From positions 1,682,350 to 1,746,349 of the forward strand of contig JASKMD010000014.1 of NCBI GenBank assembly GCA_030144725.1: 64,000 bases of DNA. Reading direction: 5' to 3'. Numbering within the stretch: position 1 is the stretch's first letter; each line of letters begins with the position of its first letter. Position numbers and translations under genes: made by a program. Shown here piece after piece: positions 32,329-43,212 of this stretch. The stretch is from Haematococcus lacustris (taxonomy: Eukaryota; Chlorophyta; Chlorophyceae; Chlamydomonadales; Haematococcaceae). Below the pieces are notes generated by a model. It was given only the letters and a program-made list of their open reading frames with translations. It was not told the origin of the DNA and made no database searches.

Positions 32329-33013
32329 CTTTGGGTGTGGCACAACTGCCTCAACTTTAGACAAAGATTGCGCAGTCAATGCCGCGCTGGCCTTCTGTGT
32401 AACCCGCAACCTCTCGACATCCCGCGTCAGCGTTGCAACGCGTGATTGATACTCGTCCCGCTCCGTCCTGACCTGCGCACAACAACGCAGGAGACGAGCG
32501 CGATTGCGAGTTTGAGCTTGTGGCGTGTGTAGCGCTTGTTCCTCGTCTCTAACCTGGTGTCCAAGGCACATTGGTGTCCAACCTGATGTCACGTGAATGT
32601 GCAAGCTTTGATACTAGCAGCCAGTTGTGAGCAACACCCACCTGCTCGAAAGTCTCAGCAACCTTCTTGGCGGCTTCGGACTCCGCTTTGACGCTCTCGC
32701 ATGCAGCCACTAAGCCCGCCAGGCGCGGACCAAGTTTAGCCTTGGCGGAGCGCAGCGTAGAGAGCATTTCATCGGCCCGCGTCCTCCACTTTTGCTTGCC
32801 GACCCACGCCTTCCTTTCAAGCTTGGCGCAGAGGCACTGGATGTGCTGGTCTGCAGTTGCCAAAGACTCCAGAAGTAGCTGCTCGTCTTGGATGGTAAGT
32901 AGTAGCTCGCCCTCCATCTTGACTGGGCTGGTGACACCATTGTTTGCGGGGCTGACACCAACAACAGCAAATGCGCTGTCTGCGCAGTCGGCAGCTGCTA
33001 CTACGCTCTCCAT
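32329..33013 (-). CDS. Coiled-coil protein, first two exons (3' part lost in the gap)
   Basis: ATG at 33013 opens exon 1 (33013-32642, 124 codons), ending at a GTGGGT donor. Exon 2 (32472-32329, 48 codons) starts after GCGCAG and ends at a GTAAGA donor 46 bases from the gap; phases match. The product is Glu/Ala/Lys-rich with heptad-like spacing: LLLTIQDEQLLLESLATADQ, RADEMLSTLRSAKAKLGPRL, AESEAAKKVAETFEQ, then RDEYQSRVATLTRDVERLRV. A long alpha-helical coiled coil is predicted. No catalytic motif is visible and the family is unknown. Structural or motor-associated roles are common for such proteins, but none can be assigned here. Confidence 0.6.
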
Positions 33014-34154
33014 CGGTTACTCTAGACTTCCGACAGAAGGCTATGCGTAAAGGGTGCGAGATGACAGTAAGCGGTACCGCAGCGTTCTGTTTGCAGCTTG
33101 TTGCAGCGTTGCCCATTCATTAGGTGTGACTTACCTTGGACCTTGTCTTGCTTTGCGTTGGTTTCGGTTTCCATACACCGTTTACTCCGTTAGCCAGGTA
33201 TGGACTGCTTGAACGCATCATTGGCTAGTATAGCTGTGTAGCAGCTAGAACCACAGTGTGTCAGAATATCCTAGATGTCTTCAGCCTGCAGTTCAAGGGT
33301 GCTTCACCATGCTTCAACCTCATAGAGTTTAGGGTTGCACCAGTCCTGCCACTCTGGGTCAGCATGCGCTGCAATGAATCTGTGCGATCCTCACGGTATC
33401 TGCAGCCGCTAGTACTGGTCTTGGTTTGATGGCGATGCAGCGAAGCGATGCCCCGCTGTAGCAGATGCACCACCTGCTCTTCGCTAATCTCGCCGCTTGG
33501 GATATCCATCCACTGCCTGCGCCCGGTGGTCAGGCAGCCGCGGTCGGGCACCATTTACCCAGACACCGCCTAATGTTCAGCGCCTGCAGCCATAGACACT
33601 AGAGAAGGCAAATAGCTAGTGGAGTCACCAGCCACTTTTAGCGGTACTAGTCGTGTAGTTCGACATGCAAACCGTGCCCACTGTCCAGCCCGCCCACTGC
33701 TCACCTCGTCCACCTGGCTGTTCACGAGCTAAGGGTGAAACCTTATGCTGGATCAGCACCTCACTGAGCCAACTTCATTCAGGGCCTTGAGGTCAGCTGG
33801 TGAGCAGGCCAGACCTTGAGACACGCGGACCACAGCTGGTCTGGCAGTGCTTGTAAGCTAGCGAAAAAAGCCAGCAATCTTTAACTAACACCTCCCTCCA
33901 GCACCTTGGCTCTCAACCTTGAGCATTCATTGCAGTCGAACACACTAATTGTGAACCACTACAAAACGGTGTTTTTGCCTGTGTGGAGTTCCCATCGCAT
34001 GTGTATGCCATGGCCTAGACATGGCATACACATGGTCACGGTCGCCTACCACCTACATCATTACCTGACCCCTGTGACAGGGCATGCGTAGAGTTGGCAT
34101 GACAAAACATGCACTAAGCGTAAGCTGATGACAGCTCAGATGGGGGGGCACACA
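33014..34154. other. Upstream region of coiled-coil gene; no recognised gene
   Basis: The right-hand side of the coiled-coil gene start should be its promoter. The rest contains only short unidentified frames and the hairpin at 33998-34034. Confidence 0.3.
33998..34034. repeat. Perfect 15-bp inverted repeat with 7-base loop
   Basis: CATGTGTATGCCATG is followed after GCCTAGA by its exact reverse complement. It could form a hairpin in DNA or RNA. No gene is assigned to it. Confidence 0.8.
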
Positions 34155-35689
34155 TTACTGTGCCCCAGCAGGCTGCTGTTGCTGGGCCTTGGGTGGCTTG
34201 TCACGCAGCCGCTTGTAGCCCAAGCCAGGGTACTCCTTGCCCTTAGCAGGCAACGCTCCCTGGTCTGGCCAGTAGCACAGCTCCAGCGGCCGCCACCTGC
34301 TCTCCCCAATGCGCTGCATGCTCAATGCCACATTGCAGTCCCTGTCCAGCCACCTGCCTGGCTGTGGTGCTGGCTTGGCCTTGGCAGCCTTGCCTTTGCC
34401 CTTTGTGGGCTCAGCTGCCTCTGGCTCAGCCTTGGTGCGCTTGGCTGGCAGGGGAGTGCTGGGCCCTGGATCTGAGACTGCTGCTGGCTGTGTGGCTGCC
34501 TGGCTGCTGCGTGGGGCCTGTGGGGGCTTGCGGTTGCCCTGCACTGGCTGGTCATGCTGCTGGCTCCAGGCTGGCCGCACTAGGCGGGGTTCCACCTGCC
34601 CTGCTGGGGGCTTCCAGCCTGCAGGCCTGGTGGCCCTGCGCTTGTTCAGCTGCCTCTCACAAGGCTGCTGGCCATTCACTGCTGAGCTGACCCGGCTGGT
34701 GCGGTGCTCATCCACTAGCACCACCCTGCCCCGCCGCTGGTCTGTCCCCCTGGTCCTGCACACCACCTTGCGGCAGGCACGCAACACCGCATCAGCACCC
34801 CACCCACCCCCAGTGCCAATGCCAGCTGCACCAAAGAAGACCACCAGCTGCTTGGCATGCCCATGACGCTCCATGGAAACCTCGGCCATGTCCTCCACTG
34901 CAGCCGCTGCAGCTGGTTGTAGGGGGTGAGGAAGGTGGAGTTGGCAAAATACAGGCAAAACACCTTGAGCTGCTGCAGCATGACTGGGTCTTCGCAGTAA
35001 AGGGGCATGGGTGGCCCAGTGGGAGCTGCTGGTGGGGGGTGGCGGGCAGCAAGGCGGGCGCTGGGTGGGCGCAGGGTGGGTGGTGCTGGGACAGGTTCAG
35101 GCTCAGGCTCAGGCTCTGGCTCAGGATCAGGCTCTGGTTCAGCCTCAGGAGCCCAGTCCATTTCCATGCTGGCTGGCTGAGCAGGGACACGCAGGGGGAG
35201 TGGGGGTAGGGGTGCAGCATCCAGTGCACGGGGAGGCTGCACGGCTGGAGGTGTTGGGGCGCTGGGGTACCCCGGGGTGGAGTAGCCCACTAGGCAAGTC
35301 AGGAAGATCCGCAACACATACAAAGATGCGATGACTCGGAGCTGAGAATGGATGCCGGCCCTCAGCTGGAAGTGAGCCATCAGCTTTCGCTTCGTTTTCT
35401 TGCAGCCGCGCAGCACGGCGCCACCCGGGACCTTGATCACCTGCAGCCAAGCGCAATTGACAATTTGACAGGCCGGCACTCAATGCGGGGACACCAATAG
35501 TGCGGGGACACAAGGCGGGCATACAAGGCGGGGGCGCGTGCGCACCTGTCGGCGCTGGGTGTTCCATTCAGCCCTTCGCTCCTCGCGTTGTTTGGCTGGA
35601 GGGGTCCTAGGACCTGCGCTGGCATGAACAGCAGCGATGTGAGCAGCGCGGACCTTGTCGGACTGCACAGTTGCAGCGGACCACACCAC
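34155..35689 (-). pseudogene. Fanzor/TnpB-like nuclease gene, degenerate
   Basis: Exon 35689-35546 (AKQREERRAEWNTQRRQ) joins in phase to a frame starting at 35440 (VIKVPGGAVLRGCKKTKRKL), followed by a Pro/Glu repeat (34-fold PE-type stretch near 35095-35155) and VFCLYFANSTFLTPYNQLQR. Near 34870-34930 the frame changes. The C-terminal frame (to TAA at 34155) has QLVVFFGAAGIGTGGGWGAD, VVLVDEHRTSRVSS, Lys-rich segments and WLDRDCNVALSMQRIGE. VDE-x-RTS followed by DRD-x-N-A-A-like is the order of the C-terminal RuvC region of TnpB and eukaryotic Fanzor proteins, which are transposon-encoded RNA-guided nucleases. The zinc-ribbon cysteines are mostly missing (SSAVN where CxxC is usual) and no RuvC-I motif is seen, so an internal deletion is likely. 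An upstream ATG at 35772 begins with a basic PPRKRP peptide but does not join in phase. I recall a repeated algal family with this sequence; a search must confirm it. Confidence 0.5.
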
Positions 35690-35772
35690 GACTACGACGA
35701 ACCTTGTTTTCGCGGGCTTTCAATCGGAAGCGGCTCTTGCTCCGCGGCACTGGGCCGCTTCCTCGGAGGCAT

Positions 35773-36159
35773 TGCGCCACTAGGCTCATATCTACTAACA
35801 CCTGCTGAGCTCCTAATTATAGAGAGGCGATGTCACTCTCGCACCCCCAAAGGACACTTCCAAAGGGCATCCTAAGGGCACTTCCTAATGCGCACTTCCT
35901 AAGGGTCCCTCTAGCACAGGCCTGTCCAGCCTACCCAGCCTACCCGGCCTGCCTAGCCCGCCCAGCTTGCCCAGCCTGCCCAGCCAAGCTGCCCCTGCTT
36001 CCATCGCCAGGCCGTTGTTGCCAGTAGCACGTCCCCCCTCCCGGCCTGCCCAGCCTCCTCATCCTTACCAACCTCACCCGCCTCCTGTCCCACCTTCCTG
36101 GCCCTGCTGACTGCTGCCGCTGTCAGCTCAGCCTCCTGGAGCCAGCTCAAAGGGGCTGG
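35773..36159. other. Low-complexity flank left of Gypsy element 1
   Basis: Bases 35830-35905 contain CTAAGGGCACTTCC-like repeats, and 35920-35995 contain about eight CCTGCCCAG/CCTACCCAG units. No gene. The last five bases, GCTGG, are the left target duplication of element 1. Confidence 0.5.
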
Positions 36160-36456
36160 TGTAAGGGCGCGCTCCGCGTAGTCCCTTAGTATCGTCTGGG
36201 CGGTCGCGGTTAACCCGAGGCAGCTACAGGATATCGGTCACACCGCGTTAGTGTGAGTTGGCAGGTTAAGCCTAGCAGCGTAAGCTGCGAGGACAACTGG
36301 TTCGATCCCAGGGGGCCCCGTTCTAAGCCCTAGCCTTCTCACAGTGACCCCTTGTGGCCGACGGTTTCAGTACCCGCACTTCGGTGCCCTCCGGCCGGCT
36401 CAGTGTTACACATGGTTCAAAGGTCCAGCGTCGCCTTTAAAAGGCTGCACGTTACA
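36160..36456 (+). repeat. 5' LTR of Gypsy element 1
   Basis: Starts TGTAAG and ends TTACA. Directly downstream, AGGTTTCCGACC (36459-36470) matches 11 of 12 bases of the putative primer-binding site of element 2. It contains a tRNA-like block (see 36250-36315). Confidence 0.95.
36250..36315 (+). promoter_or_regulatory. tRNA-like block with A-box/B-box candidates in the LTR of element 1
   Basis: TTAGTGTGAGTTGGCAGG resembles a Pol III A box, and GGTTCGATCCC (36299-36309) fits the B-box consensus GGTTCGANNCC and sits in a T-arm-like stem (CTGG...CCAG). The same block occurs in the 3' LTR (B box 49457-49467) and, diverged, in element 2. Whether Pol III uses it is unknown. Confidence 0.55.
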
Positions 36457-36508
36457 AGAGGTTTCCGACCGACGTAGCCAGTTAACGCTTTGCCTCGGCC
36501 ATATCGAA

Positions 36509-37554
36509 ATGGTTCGAACTTACATTGAGTACACAGTCACTGCTGAGGATCAGGCTCTCGCTAGGCTCCATAGGTTGCGACCAGCTAGGCGTGGGCCTAC
36601 AGTTGCACCTACCCCCGAGGCAGTCGCTGCCCGGGAAGCAGCGGATGCTGCAAGGCTTGTCAGTCCTCGCGACGCAGCCATAGCTCGGCTCCCTGCAAAT
36701 ATTGACCCGGCTTCGCCCGCGGCCACCGAACTGATAAACTTCCTAGAGGAGCAGTCCTGGCCTGAGGCCCACACTGAGTACCCTGTGTACCTTCACGGTC
36801 GCTCGGTCACTGAACATGAGGCTATGCTTGAGGCCTCGCTCCAGCGGATGATTGCCCGCAATGCAGCTGCTCCCCCTGTTGACGAGGAGGACGACCAGGA
36901 GGATGGGGAGGTCGACGAGGAGGAGCCCGACGAACGCGACGTCACCATCGACCAGCTACAGTCCGCCCTCCGGGCACGCGAGGACACCCTGACTGCAGTA
37001 CGGGCTCAGCTCACCGCCCTCGAGGCCAGTCACGGCGCTGTCGGTGCTGGGGTGAGTCGTGCTGGTATTCCCAGCCTCGCAGCCCCTGCCTTGTCGCCTC
37101 AGCCCTCTAGGCTACCTGCCATGCATTATCGCAACACTGTAGCCAGCCTGTTTGACTCGGGTCGGCTTGCTCGTCATGCTCCTGCTGATGCTGCTGCACC
37201 CCAGACTGCTGGCTTGCAGGAGGCTGGTCCCCAGCCTGCAGGTGGGTCTACAGGTCCCCATTCCCCTGCTGCAGGTCCTGCAGGCAATGGTAGTTCTGCT
37301 GCCCAGCCTGTCATGACCAATGCTGCACGCACTACTGCTGCTGCTGCATCTGCTGCACGTGTTGCATTCACTGCTGCACCAGCCACAGTGGCTCAGGGTA
37401 CCCGTGCCTTTGGCGGGGTTACCATAGGTCAGAGTCCTAGACCTGCCTCCAAGCCATCAGCATCCATTGCTGCAATTCGTCAGAAGTATGCTGGTTTGGT
37501 TGGTGGTGCTGCCCCACTCCCACATACTGATGTGCCTCAGGTACCTGACACTGT
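36509..37554 (+). CDS. gag: Gag, N-terminal part (element 1), cut by the CACTA insertion
   Basis: ATG at 36509 opens MVRTYIEYTVTAEDQALARL, parallel to the MVRYQRIRYIPTVEDYHNS start of element 2 gag. The frame is open from before this ATG to the inserted element, where it stops after a few extra codons at 37570. Features: Ala/Arg-rich start, an acidic stretch (EEDDQEDGEVDEEEPDE), a short coiled coil (DQLQSALRAREDTLTAVRAQ), then a Pro/Ala-rich linker. The capsid-like and zinc-knuckle parts are at 43616-44665. The codon split by the insertion resumes in frame on the other side. Confidence 0.85.
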
Positions 37555-37611
37555 CACTCACACAAATTAGCAGCGTCACCTGCGCAGTTACCATGGTCAC
37601 CTTCGCAGCTG

Positions 37612-38590
37612 GCAATAGCAACTGCTCAGTTGCCACCTGCCACCTGCTCAGTTGTCACCTGCCACCTGCTCAGTTGCCATGTAGCAACTGCTCAGTTGTC
37701 ACCTGCCACCTGCTCAGTTGCCATGTAGCAACTGCTCAGTTGTCACATGCCACCTGCTCAGCTGCCACATGCAACTGCTCAGTTGTCATCTGCCACCTGC
37801 TCAGCTGCATGTGGCAACTGCTCAGTTACTACCTGCCACCTGCTCAGTTGCACTTGCCACCTGCTCAGTTGCCACCTGCCACCTGCTCAGTTGCCATGTG
37901 GCAGCTGCTCAGTTGCAACCTGCCACCTGCTCAGTTGCATGTGACAACTGCTCAGTTGCAACCTGCCACCTGCTCAGTTGCACTTGCCACCTGCTCAGTT
38001 GCCACCTGCCACCTGCTCAGTTGCCATGTGGCAGCTGCTCAGTTGCAACCTGCCACCTGCTCAGTTGCCATGTAGCAACTGCTCAGTTGTCACATGCCAC
38101 CTGCTCAGTTGCACTTGCCACCTGCTCAATTGTCACCTGCCACCTGCTCAGTTGCCATGTAGCAACTGCTCAGTTGTCACCTGCCACCTGCTCAGTTGCC
38201 ATGTAGCAACTGCTCAGTTGTCACATGCCACCTGCTCAGTTGCACTTGCCACCTGCTCAGTTGCAACCTGCCACCTGCTCAGTTGCACTTGCCACCTGCT
38301 CAGTTGCCACCTGCCACCTGCTCAGTTGCCATGTAGCAACTGCTCAGTTGTCACCTGCCACCTGCTCAGTTGCCATGTAGCAACTGCTCAGTTGTCACAT
38401 GCCACCTGCTCAGTTGCCACATGCAACTGCTCAGTTGCCACCTGCCACCTGCTCAGTTGCCATGTAACAGCTGCGCAGTTTCACCTGCCACCTGCTCTGC
38501 TTCCATGTGGCAACTGTGCAGTTTCCACATGGCACCTGCTCTGTTTCCATGTGGCAACTGCGCAGTTTTATTATGGCACCTGCTCTGTTT
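37612..38590 (+). repeat. Subterminal 22-bp repeat array A (CTGCTCAGTTG unit)
   Basis: About 44 units of 22 bases: CTGCTCAGTTG plus an 11-base variable half such as CCACCTGCCAC or CCATGTAGCAA. Because 22 is not a multiple of 3, all frames cycle through the same peptide repeats, which explains the long Cys/Leu/Thr frames. Confidence 0.95.
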
Positions 38591-39140
38591 CATGTGGCTC
38601 CTGCTCTCTTACAATTACAACGTATTGTACTATTGCTATCTTTTGCTGACAACTTAGTGCTTTACAATATAGTGCTGACAACATAGTACTGCATTATAGT
38701 GCTTCTCAAATCATCTTGGACTGCCCTGTGCTTGTGCTTTGGCTGTACTCAATTCATGTGTGGTGATAATGCCACTGCCATTGTCCATTGGCATCTGGCA
38801 GCTATGTGAAGTGAGGGTGACTCCCGCGCTTCCTTCCAAGGCAGAGGGGTGGGGTGGGGTGGGGTAGGTGGGGTGGCAAGGCGAGGGGAGGAGGGGTTAT
38901 TGGTGGTGGTGGTGGGAGGGCGGGCGGGGCATGGCGCGAGGAGAGATGTGGAGAAGGGAGGGGAGGGTGATAGACTGGAAGGTGGTAGTACATGGTGGTA
39001 GCACCTGGTGGGGATGGGAAAGGAGAAGGGGGGTGGGGGGGAGGGAGAAGGGAGGTAGGTGTGACTGTAAAACCTGCAGCAAACAAACGGCATGCCAGCG
39101 GTGAGGGGAGGCGATAGCGATCAACGAACAAGGAGGTAGC

Positions 39141-40815
39141 CACTCACCGCTCACTCCATGCTGCTCCATGATGACTTCTTAATAATTACTTTTTACCATG
39201 CTCTTACTAATCTCCAAACCCGGCCTCCTAGATGCCTTGGGCCACCTGCCTCCTGGCTGCTCATGGTGGGGACGTAAGGGGGGAGGTGACGGGGAGTGTG
39301 ATGATAATGCCCACTGCCATTGTCCAGGGTGGCACCTGCGCTTGCTATGAACATGTGTGATGGTTAGTGTGCATGCCATTTCCATGCCGTTTCCACGCCT
39401 TTTCCATAATGATGCCATGCCTTTCCCATGCCTTTTCCATGCTGCTGCCATGTGCAACCTGCCTAGGAGACTGGTGCAACCAGCATGGATAAGCATGGAT
39501 AACATGGTGGTAGCACCTGGTGGTAGACCTGCGGCAAGCAAGGGGCGTGGTGACATTTTAGTCGGGATTATTAGCTGCAACACACTAGCAGGGAGCTCGC
39601 TACTCACCGGCTAGGAACTGGCAAGGTACTCACCGTAATGGAGCAGCAGGCAGGCAGTACATAGACCCGACCTAACCTGATGCGCAGCTGGGAGGGGCAG
39701 GCCTGGGAAGGGCTGGGAGGGGAGGGGCTGGGCAATATCTGCGGCAAGGGTGGGACAATGAAGGAGGGTCAATGAAGGCGTGTCAATGAAGGAGGGCTAA
39801 GTAATGAGACAATGGAGCAGATAATGGAGTGGGACAACGCCAATGATCAGCAAGGGGTAGCTGCGTGGCGCTGTGTGCATGCGGCTTGCACGCACGCGAC
39901 TACACCTCGCAAGATTGCCAGGACGCGTTGGCGGAGTATTGTTGTGGCTAGGTTGCTTGGCTACGTGGCTAGGTTGCGAGGCAGCTACGGTGCTGCCGGC
40001 TAGGAGCTTTAGGCCAGATTGCAGGGCTGGCGGAGTTTTGCTGAGTGGCGAGTTGGTGTGTGGCTGGGTTGCGAGGCAGCTACGGGGTTACCTGGCTCGG
40101 AGCTTCAGGCTAGTTTGCGGCTGCGTTGTTGGCCGGCTGAAAAGCTAGCTGCGAGGCTGGCTGCGAGGCTGGTTGCGAGGCTAGCTGCGAGGCTGGCTGG
40201 GACGCTGGTACCTAGCACACCTCCTTTGCGCGCTTCAAAATCGGCATCATGGAGTTATGAATAACTTTCCTGAGCTCAGAACCGCGGCAAGCCTGCAACA
40301 CAGCTAGCTCGCCGCCGTCTTGCCTGGGGCCACGGCCCATAGACCACACAGCCTCGACTAGCCATTGAGCGCCCCGCGACAAGGCATCCCCGCAGCTGCC
40401 CAGCCTTGCATCTATCCCTAAGCACCACGCAAAGCATCCCTTCATGATGATCTGGACTTGCAACCACGCAACCTATGTCTCAGCCAACCTCGCAGCCACA
40501 CTGATAGCTTCATAGCCAGCGCAGCCCCGCAGCGCTACGCAGCCACCCTCGCCGCTAGCGTCACCAATGCAGCCATGCAACTTTCTCTGCTTGTGCAGGT
40601 GCGGCAGTGCAATGATGACGACCACCACCTCGTTACCTTCCCCTGCAGGTGGGTTGTGTTGCCTTGTACTAACAAGGTGGTTGCATAGGCATAGAGCAAC
40701 AACATGTAAGGACACAGCAAGGAGCAAGGAGGAGGAGGTTAGTACGAGCACGGTAGGGGCAAGGCAAGAGCCACCAATAAGTGATCATGGAGCAGCATGG
40801 AGTGAGCGGTGAGTG
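39141..40815. repeat. Internal 32-bp inverted repeat of the CACTA-like element
   Basis: Bases 39141-39172 are the exact reverse complement of 40784-40815 (core CTCCATGCTGCTCCATGAT). A degraded third copy lies near 41225-41260. Direct duplications containing GATAATGCC.ACTGCCATTGTCCA lie at about 38763-38790 and 39301-39329, and GGTGGTAGCACCTGGTGG at about 38994-39012 and 39506-39524. The interior is built from reiterated segments in both orientations. Confidence 0.7.
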
Positions 40816-40947
40816 CTGACCCCCTTGCTGATTAGTGGCCCTGATTACCTAGTTTCACCTCTGCTTTGCCGTGTGTTTGCTGCAGCCAGGAGGCGCAGCT
40901 AGGAGGCGCAACAAAGGGGAGCAGCCAGGAGCAGCCAAGGGGAACAC

Positions 40948-40998
40948 CCCACCCCACCCCACCCCACCCCACCCCACCAGGACCCCACCCCACCCCAT
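40948..40998 (+). repeat. CCCCA pentamer repeat
   Basis: About nine CCCCA units within the CACTA-like element, interrupted once by GGACC. Confidence 0.8.
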
Positions 40999-41564
40999 GC
41001 CCCTCGCCACTTACCACCCCTACCATTCCTTGCAATCTGGAGCAAGCCCCACCACCCTTCCCCCCACCACCACAACCACCACCTCCCAAGCCAATACTAG
41101 CAGCCAGAGCAGCAGCCAGGAGAGGCAGCTAGGCGGCATGTGGTGCAAGGCATAAGTTGTCAGGAGCTAGCTGCCATATGGCAGGTGGTGCAGAGCCAAT
41201 ACAAGGAGCCAGCAAGGCGCATTGCGCAGCACGGAGCACCAAGGCGTAAGCGGTGAGTGGTTTGCCCTTGCCTTACAGTGTCCACTATTATCCAGCCTAA
41301 CCAATAGCGCGCACTGTATTTGCTGCAGGTCCGATGGTAACTCTCAGTACCTCACCTTTCCCCCTCTCCCTTCCCTTCCCCCCATCCCCCACCCCACCCC
41401 ACCACACCCTCCTCCTACTTCCCCCTTCCCCCTCGCCTTCTACTCCCTGGCATCGCAGCCACCTACCCTTCCCTCCCTACCCTTCCCAGCAGCCAAGAGC
41501 AGACCTTCTCCTACCTACCTTGGCACCTTGGCATCACTACCACCACCTTCCCACCTCCACACTG

Positions 41565-42425
41565 AGCAGGTGGCAGGTGACAACTGAGCAGTTGCCGTAT
41601 GGCAACTGAGCAGGTGGCATGTTGCAACTGAGCAGTTGCAGTTTGGCAACTGAGCAGGTGGCAGTTGACAACTGAGCAGTTGCCACATGGCAACTGAGCA
41701 TGTGGCAGGTGACAACTGAGCAGTTGGCATAAAGCAACTGAGCAGGTGGCAGGTTGCAACTGAGCAGTTGTTATGTGGCAACTGAGCAGGTGGCAGGTTG
41801 CAACTGAGCAGTTGGCATGTAGCAACTGAGCAGGTGGCAAGTGGCAACTTAGCAGTAGGCATATAGCAACTGAGCAGGTGGCATGTAGCAACTGAGCAGT
41901 TGGCATATAGCAACTGAGCAGGTGGCATGTAGCAACTGAGCAGGTGGCAGGTGGCAACTGCGCAGGTGGCAGGTTGCAACTGAGCAGGTGGCATGTAGCA
42001 ACTGAGCAGGTGGCAGGTAGTAACTGAGCAGGTGGCATGTAGCAACTGAGCAGGTGGCAGGTAGCAACTGAGCAGGTGGCATGTAACAACTGAGCAGGTG
42101 GCATGTAGCAACTGAGCAGGTGGCAGGTAGCAACTGAGCAGTTGGCATATAGCAACTGAGGAGGTTGCAAGTTGCAACTGAGCAGTTGGCATATAGCAAC
42201 TGAGCAGTTGGCATATAGCAACTGAGCAGGTGGCAGGTTGCAACTGAGCAGTTGCTATGTGGCAACTGAGCAGGTGGCAGGTTGCAACTGAGCAGGTGGC
42301 ATGCGGCAACTGAGCAGGTGGCATGTAGCAACTGAGCAGGTGGCAGGTTGCAACTGAGCAGTTGCTATGTGGCAACTGAGCAGGTGGCAGGTTGCAACTG
42401 AGCAGTAGCCACATGACAACAGAGC
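41565..42425 (-). repeat. Subterminal 22-bp repeat array B, inverted relative to array A
   Basis: About 39 units of CAACTGAGCAG plus GTGGCATGTAG-like halves, the reverse complement of the array A unit. The opposite orientation near the other end of the element is typical of CACTA subterminal regions. Confidence 0.95.
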
Positions 42426-43212
42426 AGTAGCCACATGGCGAGCAGAAGGGTGCTGGGGAAGGGGTGGGGGGGAGGCTCCACAAGCTAAGCGCCACAAGGG
42501 ACAGTAGTGAGGGGTTGAGTAAGGCACCAGCAGATCAATAGCCATTGCACATCATCACGACTTGCACCGCAAGGCACACATAGGCAGGTGTGCGTCATGC
42601 TGTTGTTGCTGCTCAAGTTGCCTTGTGTGGTGCTGTTGGTGTGGTGGTGGGAGGCCAGCTGGTCATGATGTCGTTGCCTCTCATGATGTTGTCGTTGTTC
42701 ATGTCTTTGATGCTGGTAAATGAGTCTGATGACGAGTGTAAGGTCCAGACAGTGTAAGAGTCCAACCTACAGTAATAGTAAGTATCCCGTCTTCTGGTTA
42801 TGATTATATTAATTAAGATGAGCCATTGAGATGAGCCTTAGACACAGGCAACATGAGTTAAGGTTTACACGGTCTTAACCAAGTGTAAACATAGGCTTGA
42901 GGCATCAACCTAGCCATGCATCAACACAACAACCTGAAACAACCGTAGACCCACAGAACCGTAGACTTACAGAACAAACGATAGAGAAATGAAGGGAAGT
43001 TGTGCAACAGCGTTGCCCCAGAGCATGGTACACAAACGCAGAAACACAATGACGTTGCAAGGAAATATTCGCAGAAGAAAGAAAGAAAATATAATGCACC
43101 TTGCGGGTGTCGAACCCGTGTCCCCTCGTAAAAGGCAAGTATCAGTCGCTACAGAACCTCAATCGATAAAACACTGCGTCTAGCTAGCTAAAAGACCTAT
43201 ATGTATGTTATA

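Noticed and set aside
37467..38657. Long Cys/Leu/Thr-rich open frames over the arrays (also 41511-42495 and 43197-43594)
   Set aside because: The unit length is not a multiple of three, so all frames show the same cycling peptides. They are by-products of stop-free repeats.
37612..42425. Regular 22-bp repeats as a CRISPR array
   Set aside because: There are no unique spacers: both halves of each unit repeat, the arrays occur in both orientations inside a CACTA-like element, and the genome is eukaryotic.
43085..43135. tRNA gene on the minus strand (CGGGTTCGACACCCG T-arm-like motif)
   Set aside because: The acceptor stem does not pair, the anticodon loop lacks the usual T33, and the T-stem has a mismatch. 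At most a tRNA-like remnant.
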